Shown here: positions 45,481-55,624 of the stretch, piece by piece
Position numbering within the stretch: position 1 is the stretch's first letter
How the letters are laid out: each line of letters starts with the position of its first letter
From: Methylobacter sp.
GTDB lineage: Bacteria; Pseudomonadota; Gammaproteobacteria; Methylococcales; Methylomonadaceae
Length of the DNA: 61,406 nucleotides
Direction: 5' to 3'
Assembly: GCA_030684815.1 (NCBI GenBank)
Contig: JAUXXQ010000050.1
Location: forward strand, 1-61,406
The notes under the pieces: model-generated
Seen by the model: only the letters and a program-made list of their open reading frames with translations
What the model was told of the DNA's origin: nothing
Databases searched by the model: none
Program-made: the position numbers and the translations under genes

Positions 45481-46011
45481 ATGCAAAATACTCAAAGTTC
45501 AATTCCGGTTTTAGGTTTTGTTGCGGCCAGCGGAACCGGAAAAACCACATTATTGAGCCAATTAATCCCGCTGTTAAAACAGCGCGGCTTACGTGTCGGC
45601 TTGATAAAACACAGCCACCATGATTTTGACATCGACCAGCCGGGAAAGGACAGTTTTCGTCTGCGCCAAGCCGGCGCTTCGCCGGTGCTGCTGGTGTCCC
45701 AATATCGGCGGGCGATGATTACCGAATTTACCTCGGTTCAAGAACCGCGTTTGGCAGACCAGCTGAAGCAATTTAACCAAGCCGAACTGGACTTGATTTT
45801 GGTCGAAGGTTTTAGGGCAGAACGCTTCCCCAAGATTGAATTGCACCGCGCCGAGTTGGAACAACCGCTGCTTTATCCGGGCGACCCGGATATTATCGCC
45901 ATTGCCACCGATGTGGCGCTGGAAACACCGGACTATTTGGCGCAACTGGAGCTTAACAAGCCCGAAACGATTGCCGCATTTATCTTTGACCGTAGTGTGA
46001 GTAAATTATGA
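45481..46011 (+). CDS. mobB: Molybdopterin-guanine dinucleotide biosynthesis protein MobB
   Basis: MobB is a GTP-binding adaptor that assists MobA in making the bis-MGD form of molybdenum cofactor. The 176-residue product (ATG at 45481; a TTG at 45472 is also possible) has P-loop GFVAASGTGKTTLLS, then IKHSHHDFD, PGKDSFRLRQAGA and LILVEGFRAERFPKIELHR, all standard. Its stop overlaps the moeA ATG by 4 bp. Together they indicate a molybdoenzyme in the cell, such as a formate dehydrogenase or nitrate reductase; the target is not in this window. Confidence 0.94.
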   Translation: MQNTQSSIPVLGFVAASGTGKTTLLSQLIPLLKQRGLRVGLIKHSHHDFDIDQPGKDSFRLRQAGASPVLLVSQYRRAMITEFTSVQEPRLADQLKQFNQAELDLILVEGFRAERFPKIELHRAELEQPLLYPGDPDIIAIATDVALETPDYLAQLELNKPETIAAFIFDRSVSKL

Positions 46012-47255
46012 TCGATGTCTGTAGTCAAGAACCAAGCCCTTTGCTGTCTGTCGATGAAGCTTTGGCGAGAATAAAAGCCGCCGTACAACCGCTTGGCGAC
46101 AGCGAAAATTTGCCGTTAACCGACGCCTTGGGCCGTGTGCTGGCAGCGCCGGTTAATGCGCCGATTAATATTCCGTATGAGCGCAATGCGGCGATGGATG
46201 GCTATGCTTTTGCCGGCCGCGATTGCGTTGAAGGGCAGGTGTTTACGCTGAAGCTGATAGGGACTTCCTGGGCGGGTCGGCCTTTTCAAGGCCAGATGCA
46301 ACCGGGTCAGTGTGTCAGAATTTTTACCGGCGCGGTGGTTCCTGAGCAAGCCGATTCGGTCATCATGCAGGAACAGGTGCAGGTTTTGGGGCAATCGGTG
46401 CGGTTTCCGGCTGACACGCTTACACAGAAAAATATCAGGCAAGTCGGCGAAGATGTTAGGCAGGGGGATTGTTTAATAGCTGCGCCTAAAAAATTGACGG
46501 CGGTTGATTTGGGTTTGCTGGCTTCGGCCGGAGTGACCCAAGTGACGGTGCTGCGGCCGGTAAAAATCGCTTATTTTTCCACTGGTGATGAATTGACCGC
46601 TGTGGGCAAACTGCTGGAACCCGGAAAAATATACGACAGCAACCGCATCATGTTGAGCGCATTGTTGGCTGATCCGGGTTACAACATCGTCGATTTGGGC
46701 GTTATCGCCGACGATAAACAGTTGTTGCAGGAAAGTCTGCTTGAAGCCGCGCAGCATTATGATGTCATTATCACCACCGGCGGCGCTTCGGTCGGGGAGG
46801 CTGATTATGTCCAAGAAATCCTGCACAACTGCGGCGAAGTCGATTTTTGGAAAATCGCGATAAAACCCGGAAAACCGCTGGCTTTTGGCACAATAGGCGG
46901 CTGTTATTTCTTCGGCTTGCCCGGCAATCCGGTGGCCGTTGTCGTCACTTTTCAGCACATTGTGCTGCCCGCACTCAGACAGCTTTCCGGTGTTTCTTCA
47001 GCTAAACCCTTAACATTGACAGCCACTTGCACCAGTCCGTTAAAAAAATCCCCCGGACGCCAGGAATATCAGCGCGGTATTCTTAGCCAAGATGAGCACG
47101 GTCAGTTTTTTGTTGTTTCAGCGGGACGGCAAGGCTCGAATATCCTCAGTTCCATGAGCCAGAGCAATTGTTATATTGTGTTGCCGCCTGCCTGCAACCG
47201 CGTGCAGGCAGGCGATAGCGTTACGGTTCAGCCATTTTGTTTGTTGATAGAGTAG
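46008..47255 (+). CDS. moeA: Molybdopterin molybdenumtransferase MoeA
   Basis: MoeA inserts molybdate into adenylylated molybdopterin. The 415-residue product has the MoeA N-terminal blocks (RNAAMDGYAF), the MoCF-binding domain (YFSTGDEL, IYDSNRIML, TTGGASVGEADYVQE, GKPLAFG, FGLPGNPVAVVVTF) and the C-terminal domain IV. Length is normal. It overlaps mobB at ATGA. Confidence 0.96.
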   Translation: MIDVCSQEPSPLLSVDEALARIKAAVQPLGDSENLPLTDALGRVLAAPVNAPINIPYERNAAMDGYAFAGRDCVEGQVFTLKLIGTSWAGRPFQGQMQPGQCVRIFTGAVVPEQADSVIMQEQVQVLGQSVRFPADTLTQKNIRQVGEDVRQGDCLIAAPKKLTAVDLGLLASAGVTQVTVLRPVKIAYFSTGDELTAVGKLLEPGKIYDSNRIMLSALLADPGYNIVDLGVIADDKQLLQESLLEAAQHYDVIITTGGASVGEADYVQEILHNCGEVDFWKIAIKPGKPLAFGTIGGCYFFGLPGNPVAVVVTFQHIVLPALRQLSGVSSAKPLTLTATCTSPLKKSPGRQEYQRGILSQDEHGQFFVVSAGRQGSNILSSMSQSNCYIVLPPACNRVQAGDSVTVQPFCLLIE

Positions 47256-47337
47256 GGTACCGTATTGCAACAACAAGCCGCCCGGTTTTTTCTGGCGCAG
47301 GTATAATCGCTAAAACACCACTAAAGGAGTTATTGTC

Positions 47338-48069
47338 ATGCAACCATTTACTTCGCCCGCACCGACGTTAGACGATATTTTGCGTTTATTTCAAGAAACT
47401 GACCGCATTATTAAAGAAAGTCAGAAGGAATCTGAGCGTAAAGCTCAAGAGAATGAACGTAAAGCTCAAGAGAATGAACGTAAATCTCAAGAGAATGAGC
47501 GTTTGTTCAAGGAAAAACAGCAAGAAACTGAGCGTTTGTTTAAGGAGAAACAGCAAGAAACTGAACGTATTATTAAAGAAAGCCAACAAGAAACTGACCG
47601 GAAATTCCAAGAAATGACCATCGCCATTAAAGCGGTCAACAGCAGCATCGGTAAGTTGGGTAATCGTTTAGGCGAATTTGTCGAAGAAGCCGTGCGCCCT
47701 TCGGCGGTGCGCTTATTTCGGGAGGTCGGCATTGATGTGCATGAGGTGCAGCAAAATATAATCGCCCAACGCAATGGCGAAAGTCTGGAATTGGATCTGT
47801 TGGTCGTCAATGATAACGATGCCGTGGCTATTGAGTGTAAAAGCAATTTAAGCGTTGATGATGTCAATGAACATTTAGCCCGCCTGGATAAAATCAAACG
47901 CGTGTTGCCGCGTTATAAAGATAACCGCATCTTAGGCGCGGTGGCAGGCATGGTGATTCCTGGGCAGGTGGCTCAGTATGCGATACGCAAAGGCTTATAT
48001 GTGATTGGCCAAAATGGCGATCATTTGGAATTGCGTAATACCCCTGTATTTGTGGCAAAAGCCTGGTAA
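47338..48069 (+). CDS. Coiled-coil protein with PD-(D/E)XK nuclease-like domain (DUF3782-like)
   Basis: The 243-residue protein begins with a long, highly charged coiled coil built of short repeats (KAQENER, KEKQQETER; about residues 20-95). The C-terminal region carries LELDLLVVNDNDAVAIECKSNL. This contains D, then E-x-K, the PD-(D/E)XK nuclease core, as in DUF3782-like proteins. A good ribosome site (AAAGGAG) precedes the ATG. It is not linked to the Mo-cofactor genes functionally, although it lies downstream of moeA. The biological role of these proteins is unknown. Confidence 0.75.
   Translation: MQPFTSPAPTLDDILRLFQETDRIIKESQKESERKAQENERKAQENERKSQENERLFKEKQQETERLFKEKQQETERIIKESQQETDRKFQEMTIAIKAVNSSIGKLGNRLGEFVEEAVRPSAVRLFREVGIDVHEVQQNIIAQRNGESLELDLLVVNDNDAVAIECKSNLSVDDVNEHLARLDKIKRVLPRYKDNRILGAVAGMVIPGQVAQYAIRKGLYVIGQNGDHLELRNTPVFVAKAW
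47435..47600 (+). repeat. Degenerate tandem repeats encoding the coiled coil
   Basis: Two classes of short in-frame repeat are visible. AAAGCTCAAGAGAATGAACG occurs twice with a third variant (AAATCTCAAGAG). A 30-bp unit encoding FKEKQQETER occurs twice near 47500-47560, and variants of KESQQET follow. Such repeats expand and contract, so the coiled-coil length probably varies between strains. Confidence 0.8.
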
Positions 48070-48128
48070 TCGTTTATTGCCGGGCACAAAATTTATCGCT
48101 TTTTTTTCTTATTTTTGAGTAAATCCCC

Positions 48129-48608
48129 ATGCGCAAAACGCTTATCAAACAGCCCACTGAGAACGATCCATTCCCTGAGTTGAATTGCCTCGATTTGGAG
48201 GCGCTGGCACAGATAGAATTCACCTCGGAGTGCCCGAAGCATCCGGTCGAATCAGCATTGTTGCTGGCGGGTTCGCCTAGCGATGGCTGGCAGGCAGCAA
48301 CTGCTGGCGAGCAAACTCTACGCATTATTTTCGATGATCCCCGCACCATTGAACACATCGTGCTGGTTTTCGATGAACAGCAACAATCACGCAGCCAGCA
48401 GTTTGTGCTGCGTTGGCTGATGGATAAAGACAGCGCTTACCGCGAAATTGTGCGCCAGCAATACCATTTTAGTCCGCCTAATACCACGCGTGAAATTGAA
48501 CATTACACGGTTAATCTCAAGCAATTAAAGGCGTTGGAGTTAACAATAATACCCGATATTAGCGGCGGTGAAGCTTGCGCCACACTTAAACAGTTGCGTC
48601 TTGCTTAA
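48129..48608 (+). CDS. Hypothetical protein
   Basis: This 159-residue soluble protein starts MRKTLIKQPTENDPFPELNC. It has beta-rich blocks such as LRIIFDDPRTIEHIVLVFDE and a region YREIVRQQYHFSPPNTTREIEHYTVNL. The pattern of strands, with a C-terminal KALELTIIPDISGGEACATLKQLRLA, could be a jelly-roll/discoidin-like fold. I do not recognise a named family. It stands between the coiled-coil gene and hppA, on the same strand. Confidence 0.7.
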   Translation: MRKTLIKQPTENDPFPELNCLDLEALAQIEFTSECPKHPVESALLLAGSPSDGWQAATAGEQTLRIIFDDPRTIEHIVLVFDEQQQSRSQQFVLRWLMDKDSAYREIVRQQYHFSPPNTTREIEHYTVNLKQLKALELTIIPDISGGEACATLKQLRLA

Positions 48609-48722
48609 ATGCCGATTCTAATAGCCACGGCTGCACGGTTGTGTGTGGCGGCTAGATAATAAAAAAATTGCGTGAGCCCTTGAGCTCATGCCAAATCAAC
48701 TAAAAAAAAGGGGGAGGAAATT

Positions 48723-50843
48723 ATGATGTTTCCAACATCTGCATCAGTGATTATTGCTTTATTGATGGGCATTACCGGCGGCGCGTTCGTCATTTATGAA
48801 TTGCGGCGTGTGCTGAGTTATGATCCGGGCAATGAAACGATGCAAGCGATTGCCAAGGCCATTCAAGAAGGGTCGGCGGCGTTTTTGTCGCGTGAATATC
48901 GGGTCATAGCGATTTTTGTGGTCATTGTTGCGGCAGTGATTGCGACGTTTTTACATTGGCAGACGGCGCTGTGTTTTGTCGTCGGTGCTATTGCTTCTGC
49001 AGGCGCGGGCTATTTGGGTATGTATGTGGCGGTTCGCGCTAACGTCAGAACGGCGGCAGCAGCGGGGCGCAATTTGCATGAAGGTTTGCGTGTCGCTTTT
49101 GGTAGCGGTTCAATCATGGGCATGGCGGTGGTCAGCTTCAGTTTGATCGGCATGACGGTGCTGTTTTTGGTCTTTAATGGCAGCCCGAACCAGTTGATTT
49201 ATATCACCGGTTTCGGTTTTGGCGCCAGCAGCATTGCCTTATTTGCCCGGGTCGGTGGCGGTATTTACACCAAAGCCGCCGATGTCGGCGCTGATTTGGT
49301 GGGCAAAGTCGAGCAAGGCATTCCCGAAGACGATCCGCGTAATCCTGCGGTTATTGCCGACAATGTGGGTGATAACGTCGGCGATGTTGCCGGTATGGGG
49401 GCCGATTTGTTTGAAAGTTACAGCGGTTCCATCATTGCTGCCGCGACCTTGGGTGCGGTACTGGGCGAAAAATCCGGTGCGTTTATTGGCTTGCCGTTTC
49501 TGGTTGCCGCCGTCGGTATCGTTGCCAGCCTTTTTGGCATTTATATGGTGACGGGCAAAGAATTGCCGGAAGGCGCCAATGGTTCCTTTACTGCGAAGAT
49601 TTTGCGTTTTATCGGGCAATATTTGATAAAAATTGATGAAAATGCCAGTTTGGATGATTTGTTGAAAGCTTTGCGCTGTTCAGTTTGGGGCGCTTCGGCA
49701 ATTATTTTGGCCTTGTCTTTGGTCGCCGTCTTGTTGTCCGGCGTCAGTTTCAACTACTGGCTGGTCATTTTGGTCGGATTGATTGCCGGTAATGCCATTG
49801 CTTACGTCACTGAATATTACACCTCGTACACCGAAAAACCGACCCAGGCCATTGCCCACGCTACTCAAACAGGTGCGGCAACAACCATTATCCAAGGTTT
49901 GGCGGTCGGCATGATGAGTACCGTGTTTCCGGTGTTGATCGTCGCAACCGCTATTTTGTTGAGTATCTGGCTCGGTCATAAGGCTGATGGCAGCCTGGCT
50001 TCCGGACTTTATGCCGTGGCCTTGTCGGGCGTGGGTATGCTAAGCACCTTGGGCGTTACTTTGGCAACGGATGCTTACGGCCCGGTTGCCGACAATGCGG
50101 GTGGTATTGCCGAAATGAGCCATCTGCCCGCCGATGTGCGTCACCGCACCGATGCGCTGGATAGCTTGGGCAACACCACTGCGGCCACCGGTAAAGGCTT
50201 TGCCATTGGTTCGGCGGTGCTGACAGCATTGGCTTTGTTGGCGGCTTATGTGACAGCGGCAAAAATCGACGACCTGAATATCTTGGGCGCAACCATGTTG
50301 CCGGGTATTCTGATTGGCGCAATGATGCCGTATTTATTTTCCGCGCTGACCATGATGGCGGTCGGTAAGGCCGCTCATGAGATTGTGGTCGAAGTGCGCC
50401 GTCAATTCCGCGAAATTCCGGGCTTGATGGAAGGCACCGGACAACCGGATTATGCAGCATGCGTCGGTATCAGCACCGAAAGCGCCTTGCGCGAAATGAT
50501 CTTGCCGGGCGCCTTGGCTGTAGTTGTGCCGTTGGTGGTTGGTCATGTGTTGGGTAAGGAAGCGCTGGCCGGTATGCTGGTTGGTACCATGTCGTCCGGT
50601 TTCCTGTTAGCGGTGATGATGGCGAATGCCGGCGGCGCTTGGGACAATGCCAAAAAATGGATTGAAACCGGGCAATACGGCGGTAAGGGTTCCGATTCCC
50701 ACAAAGCCGCAGTTGTCGGCGATACCGTCGGCGATCCGTTTAAAGACACCAGCGGCCCGTCGTTAAATATCCTGATTAAGCTGATGACGATTGTTAGTCT
50801 GGTTTTTGCCAGTTCGTTCGGTTCCGGGTGGTTTAATTTTTAG
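48723..50843 (+). CDS. hppA: Membrane-bound K+-stimulated pyrophosphatase
   Basis: The 706-residue integral membrane pyrophosphatase couples PPi hydrolysis to cation transport. Signature motifs are present: [19 protein letters not shown] (substrate/Mg site), [16 protein letters not shown] and [20 protein letters not shown]. The segment [15 protein letters not shown] has Ala where K+-independent enzymes have Lys, so this is the K+-dependent class, which pumps H+ or Na+. Sixteen-odd helices are expected. A strong GGGGGAGGAAATT ribosome site precedes the ATG. Confidence 0.95.
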   Translation: MMFPTSASVIIALLMGITGGAFVIYELRRVLSYDPGNETMQAIAKAIQEGSAAFLSREYRVIAIFVVIVAAVIATFLHWQTALCFVVGAIASAGAGYLGMYVAVRANVRTAAAAGRNLHEGLRVAFGSGSIMGMAVVSFSLIGMTVLFLVFNGSPNQLIYITGFGFGASSIALFARVGGGIYTKAADVGADLVGKVEQGIPEDDPRNPAVIADNVGDNVGDVAGMGADLFESYSGSIIAAATLGAVLGEKSGAFIGLPFLVAAVGIVASLFGIYMVTGKELPEGANGSFTAKILRFIGQYLIKIDENASLDDLLKALRCSVWGASAIILALSLVAVLLSGVSFNYWLVILVGLIAGNAIAYVTEYYTSYTEKPTQAIAHATQTGAATTIIQGLAVGMMSTVFPVLIVATAILLSIWLGHKADGSLASGLYAVALSGVGMLSTLGVTLATDAYGPVADNAGGIAEMSHLPADVRHRTDALDSLGNTTAATGKGFAIGSAVLTALALLAAYVTAAKIDDLNILGATMLPGILIGAMMPYLFSALTMMAVGKAAHEIVVEVRRQFREIPGLMEGTGQPDYAACVGISTESALREMILPGALAVVVPLVVGHVLGKEALAGMLVGTMSSGFLLAVMMANAGGAWDNAKKWIETGQYGGKGSDSHKAAVVGDTVGDPFKDTSGPSLNILIKLMTIVSLVFASSFGSGWFNF

Positions 50844-50872
50844 GCTCCCCATTTAGATTTTGATAGAGCTTA

Positions 50873-50906
50873 GGCTTAACCGTCCTCAAGAGCCGGGCGG
50901 TTAAGC
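50873..50906 (+). terminator. Hairpin after hppA
   Basis: The stem GCTTAACCG / CGGTTAAGC has extra pairing in the GC-rich interior and is followed by TATTTTGC. It lies 30 bp after the hppA stop. The T run is poor, but position suggests termination. Confidence 0.6.
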
Positions 50907-51432
50907 TATTTTGCAAAATACGCTTATTTGTTGTGTCTGCATAGCTGTGCTATTTCTCCGAAGTAGCACCTGCCCCATCTTGAATATCCCATTATTTAGC
51001 CCCAGATCATCGTGGACTACGGAAAATAGAGTCCACGCTGATCACAAAAAGCACGAAAATTTCATGTTTTTAAATTACCAACAATAAAGGTTGGTAATAA
51101 TGATGCTTGAGTCATTTTTGCATGATAGTATAGGCAGTTTTTTAGCCCGGCAGAGATTGAGTGATTAGCTGGAAACTCTATACAGCGCCGGTTGTTGGAA
51201 AAAGTATTATTTATATCGTGTTTTTGAGAAAATTATTGCAATGTTTCAATCCACATTCGACCTCATCTACCCAATGACGTGTCTTACGACCATCCATCGA
51301 CAGATAGGGAACGGTGGATTACCTCGCCGTAAACGACGAGGTTAGCTGAAAGGATAACGATGCCAAGGCAGCGTTGTCAACGTTGAAGGAATCTCCCTGA
51401 AGGGAGAGGCCTCAAACTAACAAGGAAATTTG
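50907..51432. other. Long intergenic region with repeat fragments and hairpins
   Basis: No gene is recognised in about 525 bp. It holds a partial copy of the palindrome found at 40191 (around 51030-51063), a hairpin ACCTCG / CGAGGT at 51321-51342 and a small TCTCCCTGAAGGGAGA hairpin near 51391-51407. The last 120 bp before the transpeptidase gene are structured enough to be a leader or a small RNA. I cannot name one. Confidence 0.4.
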
Positions 51433-52536
51433 ATGAATATTCGTGCTTTACTTGCTTGTACTGTTTTATCGTCTGTTATGGGCGGTTCTGCCTATGCTGC
51501 TACCTATGCGATGCCGGAAAATCCCGGTGATAGCATTATTATTAAATATGCCGATGACATGCCTTTAACGCGGGCAGAGCAGGATGAAACGTTATTGGAT
51601 GTGGCGCGCCGTTTTCTGTTGGGGCAAACGGAAATAGTCAGGCTAAATCCCGATGTTGACCGCTGGCTGGTTAAAAAAGGCGAGATTGTCCGCTTATCCA
51701 ACCGCCGCATTTTGCCGGATTCACCGCGTAATGGGATTACCTTAAATATTTCCGAATACCGGATGTATTTTTATCCGCCGACCAAAAAAGGCGAGGCGTC
51801 CAAGCAAGTGATGACTTATGCGCACGGTGTGGGCAGGCAAGATTGGAAAACGCCGTTGGGGCAAACCAAAATCGTGAAAAAGGTCATGAATCCTGCGTGG
51901 TATCCGCCCGAATCCATCAGGCGCGAACATGCGGCGAAAGGCGATCCATTACCGCTTATTGTTCCACCGGGGCCGAATAATCCATTAGGTACGCGTGCGC
52001 TCCATTTGGCATTGCCGGGCGAATACCGGATACACGGCACCGATGTGGATAAGATTCATGGCATTGGTATGCAGATTACCCATGGCTGCGTACGTATGTA
52101 TCCTGAAGATGTCGAGGAGTTATACGAGATGGTTTCAGTCGGGACACCGGTTTACATTGTCAAACAGCCGATTAAGGTGGGATGGTTGAATAATGTGCTT
52201 TATGTGGAGGCGCATCCTGATTTGGAAGGAGAGGAAACAACGTTGGATCAACGTTTCGCTGTGGCCTTGGGCTTGATTGAAAAAGCTAATAACGGGGACA
52301 TGCCTGATTTTGACCAAAAAGCATTAAATCGGGCGTTGACTAATCAAGCTGGCGAGCCGATAGCCATCTATGAGCGTTTGCCGCCGCTGGAAGATGCAAC
52401 CGCAGATGAGCTTAACGCGGAGCCATCATCAATCCCTGCACCCTTGTCATCGCTGCCTGTAGTGACACCTGATGAAACTGCACTAAAGCCAGCGCGTACA
52501 CCATCGCCAAGCGGTTATTATCGCGGTGGTTTATAA
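51433..52536 (+). CDS. L,D-transpeptidase (YkuD family)
   Basis: The start is the ATG at 51433. The 367-residue product has a signal peptide (MNIRALLACTVLSSVMGGSA), then a LysM-like region (DETLLDVARRFLLGQTEIVRLNPDVDRW). The YkuD domain has HGTD and the catalytic motif THGCVRMYPED. Such enzymes attach Braun lipoprotein to, or form 3-3 crosslinks in, peptidoglycan. The family layout (ErfK/YbiS/YcfS/YnhG) and the PPGPNNPLGTRALHL block match. The C-terminal Pro/Ser-rich tail is variable. Confidence 0.92.
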   Translation: MNIRALLACTVLSSVMGGSAYAATYAMPENPGDSIIIKYADDMPLTRAEQDETLLDVARRFLLGQTEIVRLNPDVDRWLVKKGEIVRLSNRRILPDSPRNGITLNISEYRMYFYPPTKKGEASKQVMTYAHGVGRQDWKTPLGQTKIVKKVMNPAWYPPESIRREHAAKGDPLPLIVPPGPNNPLGTRALHLALPGEYRIHGTDVDKIHGIGMQITHGCVRMYPEDVEELYEMVSVGTPVYIVKQPIKVGWLNNVLYVEAHPDLEGEETTLDQRFAVALGLIEKANNGDMPDFDQKALNRALTNQAGEPIAIYERLPPLEDATADELNAEPSSIPAPLSSLPVVTPDETALKPARTPSPSGYYRGGL

Positions 52537-52627
52537 AACTAGTGGTTAAAGACTTATCGTAACAGCGCCGTCATCGCTTGGCGGATTAGGCATTTTTAAT
52601 GCATAACCTTATTTCGGGTACATCCTT

Positions 52628-54211
52628 TTGAAAAAAATCCTTATTTCCGACAAATTAGCAGAAGCTGGCATCAACTATTTAAATGAACAGCCCGGCATAC
52701 AAATTCATATTGAAACCGGGCTTAATGAAGAGCAGTTGTGCAATATTATGGGCGATTATGATGCGCTGTTAATCCGTAGCGATACGCAAGTGACCCAGGC
52801 CGTGTTGCATGCGGCAAAAAATCTCAAGTTGATCGGCCGTGCCGGTATCGGCGTCGATAATGTCGATATTCCAGCGGCAACCGAATTGGGCATTATCGTG
52901 ATGAATACGCCGGATGCCAATGCGACCACGACTGCCGAGTTGGCGGTTGCGCACATGATGTCGTTGAGCCGTCATTTGCCTACGGCAGACCGTTCGGTGC
53001 GCGCCGGAAAATGGGAGCGATCCAAGTTAATGGGCTCGGAAATTGCCCATAAAACGCTGGCAATACTCGGTTTTGGTACCATTGGCCGTATTGTGTCGCA
53101 GCGCGGTTTGGGATTGAAAATGGACGTGATTGCTTATGACCCGTTTGTTGCGCCGGAAATATTTGAAGATTTGGGCGTGCAGTCGGTCAGTCTTGAGGAA
53201 TTGGTGACGCGTGCGGATTATCTGACTTTGCATTGCCCATTGATCGAAAAAACCCGTAATGTGATTGGCAGCACCCAGCTGGCGATGATGAAAAAAGGGG
53301 CGATGATTATTAACTGCGCCCGAGGCGGCCTGATTGACGAAGCAGCGCTGTATGAAGCGTTGAAAAACGGCCAAATAGCCGGTGCTGCGCTGGATGTTTA
53401 TGAAAATGAACCGCCTGCCGGTTCGCCGTTATTGGAATTGGACAATATCGTTTTTACCCCGCATTTGGGCGCATCGACCAGCGAAGCGCAAGTGGCGGTC
53501 AGTGTTGAAATTGCCCGTCAGGCGGTGACTTTCTTAAAGACCGGCGAAGCGGTGAATGCGCTGAACTTGCCGCGCGTATCGGCGGAAGAACTGAAAAAAT
53601 CGCACGAATTCATGACGCTGGCCAATATTCTGGGCAAAGTGTTAGTCGGTTTAGCGACTAAGCCGCTGGAAAAAGTCGAAGTCTCGTTAATGGGGCGAGC
53701 GGCAGAAGTTGAGGCGCGCCCCATTTCTGTTGCCGCCTTAATTGGTGTGTTAAGCGGGCAGTTTTCGACGCCGGTTAACCGGGTTAATGCCGAAAATATC
53801 GCCAAACGTCAGGGCATTGCGTTGGTGGAATCGAAAACCGAGGAAACCCAGGATTATTTGTCGCTGATTAAAGTGACCGGACATTGCGCCGACCATACCA
53901 TTACGCTGGCCGGAACGTTGCTGGGCGGCTGTCATCCGCGTTTGGTCTGTATTGATCAGATTGATATTGAAGTGGTACCGGAAGGTACGTTATTAGTGAC
54001 CCAACATGACGACAAGCCGGGTGTTATTTCGGCCATTAGCAGTGTGCTGGGCAATGCCAACATCAATATTTCCAGAATGCAAGTCAGTAAAGCAGATGAA
54101 CAGAATCGGGCGATGGCGGTGATTAGCGTGTCCGAGCCGTTAACAGACGATTTACTGCAGCAGTTGTGCCATATTCCCGCTGTTCATCAGGCCACGCAGA
54201 TTAACTTATGA
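52628..54211 (+). CDS. serA: D-3-phosphoglycerate dehydrogenase
   Basis: SerA oxidises 3-phosphoglycerate, the first step of serine synthesis. The 527-residue product is the long form: substrate and NAD domains (LGFGTIGRIV, NCARGGLIDEAALYEAL, HLGASTSEAQ), an ASB domain and a C-terminal ACT domain (DDKPGVISAISSVLGNANIN), usually a serine-sensing site. The start is a TTG at 52628; no ATG near it would keep the N-terminus MKKILISDKLAEAG. The stop overlaps the ATG of the next gene. In methylotrophs with a serine cycle this enzyme may have extra importance (inference). Confidence 0.95.
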   Translation: MKKILISDKLAEAGINYLNEQPGIQIHIETGLNEEQLCNIMGDYDALLIRSDTQVTQAVLHAAKNLKLIGRAGIGVDNVDIPAATELGIIVMNTPDANATTTAELAVAHMMSLSRHLPTADRSVRAGKWERSKLMGSEIAHKTLAILGFGTIGRIVSQRGLGLKMDVIAYDPFVAPEIFEDLGVQSVSLEELVTRADYLTLHCPLIEKTRNVIGSTQLAMMKKGAMIINCARGGLIDEAALYEALKNGQIAGAALDVYENEPPAGSPLLELDNIVFTPHLGASTSEAQVAVSVEIARQAVTFLKTGEAVNALNLPRVSAEELKKSHEFMTLANILGKVLVGLATKPLEKVEVSLMGRAAEVEARPISVAALIGVLSGQFSTPVNRVNAENIAKRQGIALVESKTEETQDYLSLIKVTGHCADHTITLAGTLLGGCHPRLVCIDQIDIEVVPEGTLLVTQHDDKPGVISAISSVLGNANINISRMQVSKADEQNRAMAVISVSEPLTDDLLQQLCHIPAVHQATQINL

Positions 54212-54846
54212 GTTTCGATGTCATCTGCTTTGATTGCGACAGTACCTTAAGCAAAATTGAAGGTATCGATGAACTCGCCCGGCGCGTTGGCTTAGGGGAT
54301 GCAATGTCCAAGCTGACTAATGCGGCGATGAACGGCGAGGTGCCGCTGGAAGCGGTGTACGAACAGCGGTTGTCGTTAATCAGGCCGGATCAGGCCAGCA
54401 TCGATTGGCTGGCGGATGAATATATTGAGCAGATCGTCGATGGCGTTAAAGTTGTATTTGAGACGTTATTAGGGCAGGGCAGGGAAGTACATATTATCAG
54501 CGGCGGACTGCGGCAGGCCATTTTGCCGCTGGCGCGAGTTTTGGGCGTACCCGAAACGCGTGTTCATGCGGTTGATGTTTATTTCAATGCAGACGGCAGT
54601 TATCGGGATTACGACCAAAATTCGCCGTTGGCCAGATCCGGCGGTAAAGCTATTGTTGTGGGACAACTTAATACGGCAGGTTCGCTGGTCATGGTCGGCG
54701 ATGGCAAAACCGATATGGAAGCAAAGCAGGCGGGAGCCGTTGTGATTGGTTTTGGCGGCGTGGTCGACCGTGCGCTGGTGCGTGAGCAAGCCGATTTTTA
54801 TTGCGTTGAGCCGAATTTGACGGCTGTGTTGGTGCATATTTTATAA
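54208..54846 (+). CDS. serB: HAD-family phosphoserine-phosphatase-like protein
   Basis: The 212-residue protein has the HAD motifs FDCDSTLS (catalytic Asp pair, residues 9-11), HIISGGL (motif II), and [10 protein letters not shown] (motif IV). It resembles SerB-type phosphoserine phosphatase, without an N-terminal ACT domain. It overlaps serA by ATGA, supporting a role in the serine pathway. The gene between the two, serC, is not in this window. The exact substrate is inferred from context. Confidence 0.85.
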   Translation: MSFDVICFDCDSTLSKIEGIDELARRVGLGDAMSKLTNAAMNGEVPLEAVYEQRLSLIRPDQASIDWLADEYIEQIVDGVKVVFETLLGQGREVHIISGGLRQAILPLARVLGVPETRVHAVDVYFNADGSYRDYDQNSPLARSGGKAIVVGQLNTAGSLVMVGDGKTDMEAKQAGAVVIGFGGVVDRALVREQADFYCVEPNLTAVLVHIL

Positions 54847-54856
54847 GGGAGAAACA

Positions 54857-55603
54857 ATGGCTGGGCATAGTAAATGGGCAAATATCAAGCATCGTAAGGC
54901 AGGTCAGGATGCTAAACGCGGCAAAATATTTACCAAAATGCTGCGTGAAATTACCGTCGCAGTAAAAACCAGCGGCCCGGATGCGGCCAGCAATCCATCC
55001 TTGCGCACCGCAGTGGATAAGGCTTTGAGCGCGAATATGCGCCGCGACACCATCGATACCGCGATTAAAAAAGCCTCGGGCGCACTGGAAGGCGTTAATT
55101 ACGAAGTCGTCCGTTATGAAGGCTACGGCCCCGGCGGTACTGCGGTGATGGTCGATTGTCTGACTGATAACCGCAACCGTACCGTCGGCGAAGTGCGCCA
55201 TGCTTTTACTAAAGCGGGCGGTAATTTGGGTACGGACGGTTCTGTCGCTTATTTATTCAGCAAGCTGGGCATTCTCAGTTACGCGCCTTCGGTTGATGAG
55301 GATGCGTTAATGGAGGCGGCTTTGGAGGCCGGTGCCGACGATGTGATGACGCATGACGATGGTTCGGTCGATGTGATGACCACGCCGGAAAGCTATCTGG
55401 AAGTTAAAGATGCGCTGATTGCGGCAGGTTTCGAGCCGGATAATGCGGAAATCACCATGCAGGCAGCAACGATGGCTGAGTTGGATGCCGCAGATGCAGA
55501 AAAGATGATGCGCTTGATTGACCGCTTGGAAGATTTGGACGACGTGCAGAATGTTTATTCCAATGCCGATATTAGCGATGAAATTATGGAAAGGTTGGGT
55601 TGA
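54857..55603 (+). CDS. yebC: YebC/PmpR family transcription or translation regulator
   Basis: The 248-residue protein starts [20 protein letters not shown], the invariable YebC opening, and contains [20 protein letters not shown] and the C-terminal acidic domain. YebC proteins bind DNA or ribosomes at proline stretches. In most gammaproteobacteria it precedes ruvC directly; here about 1.5 kb of broken toxin-antitoxin genes separates them. Confidence 0.96.
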   Translation: MAGHSKWANIKHRKAGQDAKRGKIFTKMLREITVAVKTSGPDAASNPSLRTAVDKALSANMRRDTIDTAIKKASGALEGVNYEVVRYEGYGPGGTAVMVDCLTDNRNRTVGEVRHAFTKAGGNLGTDGSVAYLFSKLGILSYAPSVDEDALMEAALEAGADDVMTHDDGSVDVMTTPESYLEVKDALIAAGFEPDNAEITMQAATMAELDAADAEKMMRLIDRLEDLDDVQNVYSNADISDEIMERLG

Positions 55604-55624
55604 ATCAGGCGGTAAGAAATTTTT

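Noticed and set aside
47435-47600. Possible CRISPR or minisatellite
   Set aside because: The repeats are in frame and encode a charged coiled coil; there are no regular spacers.
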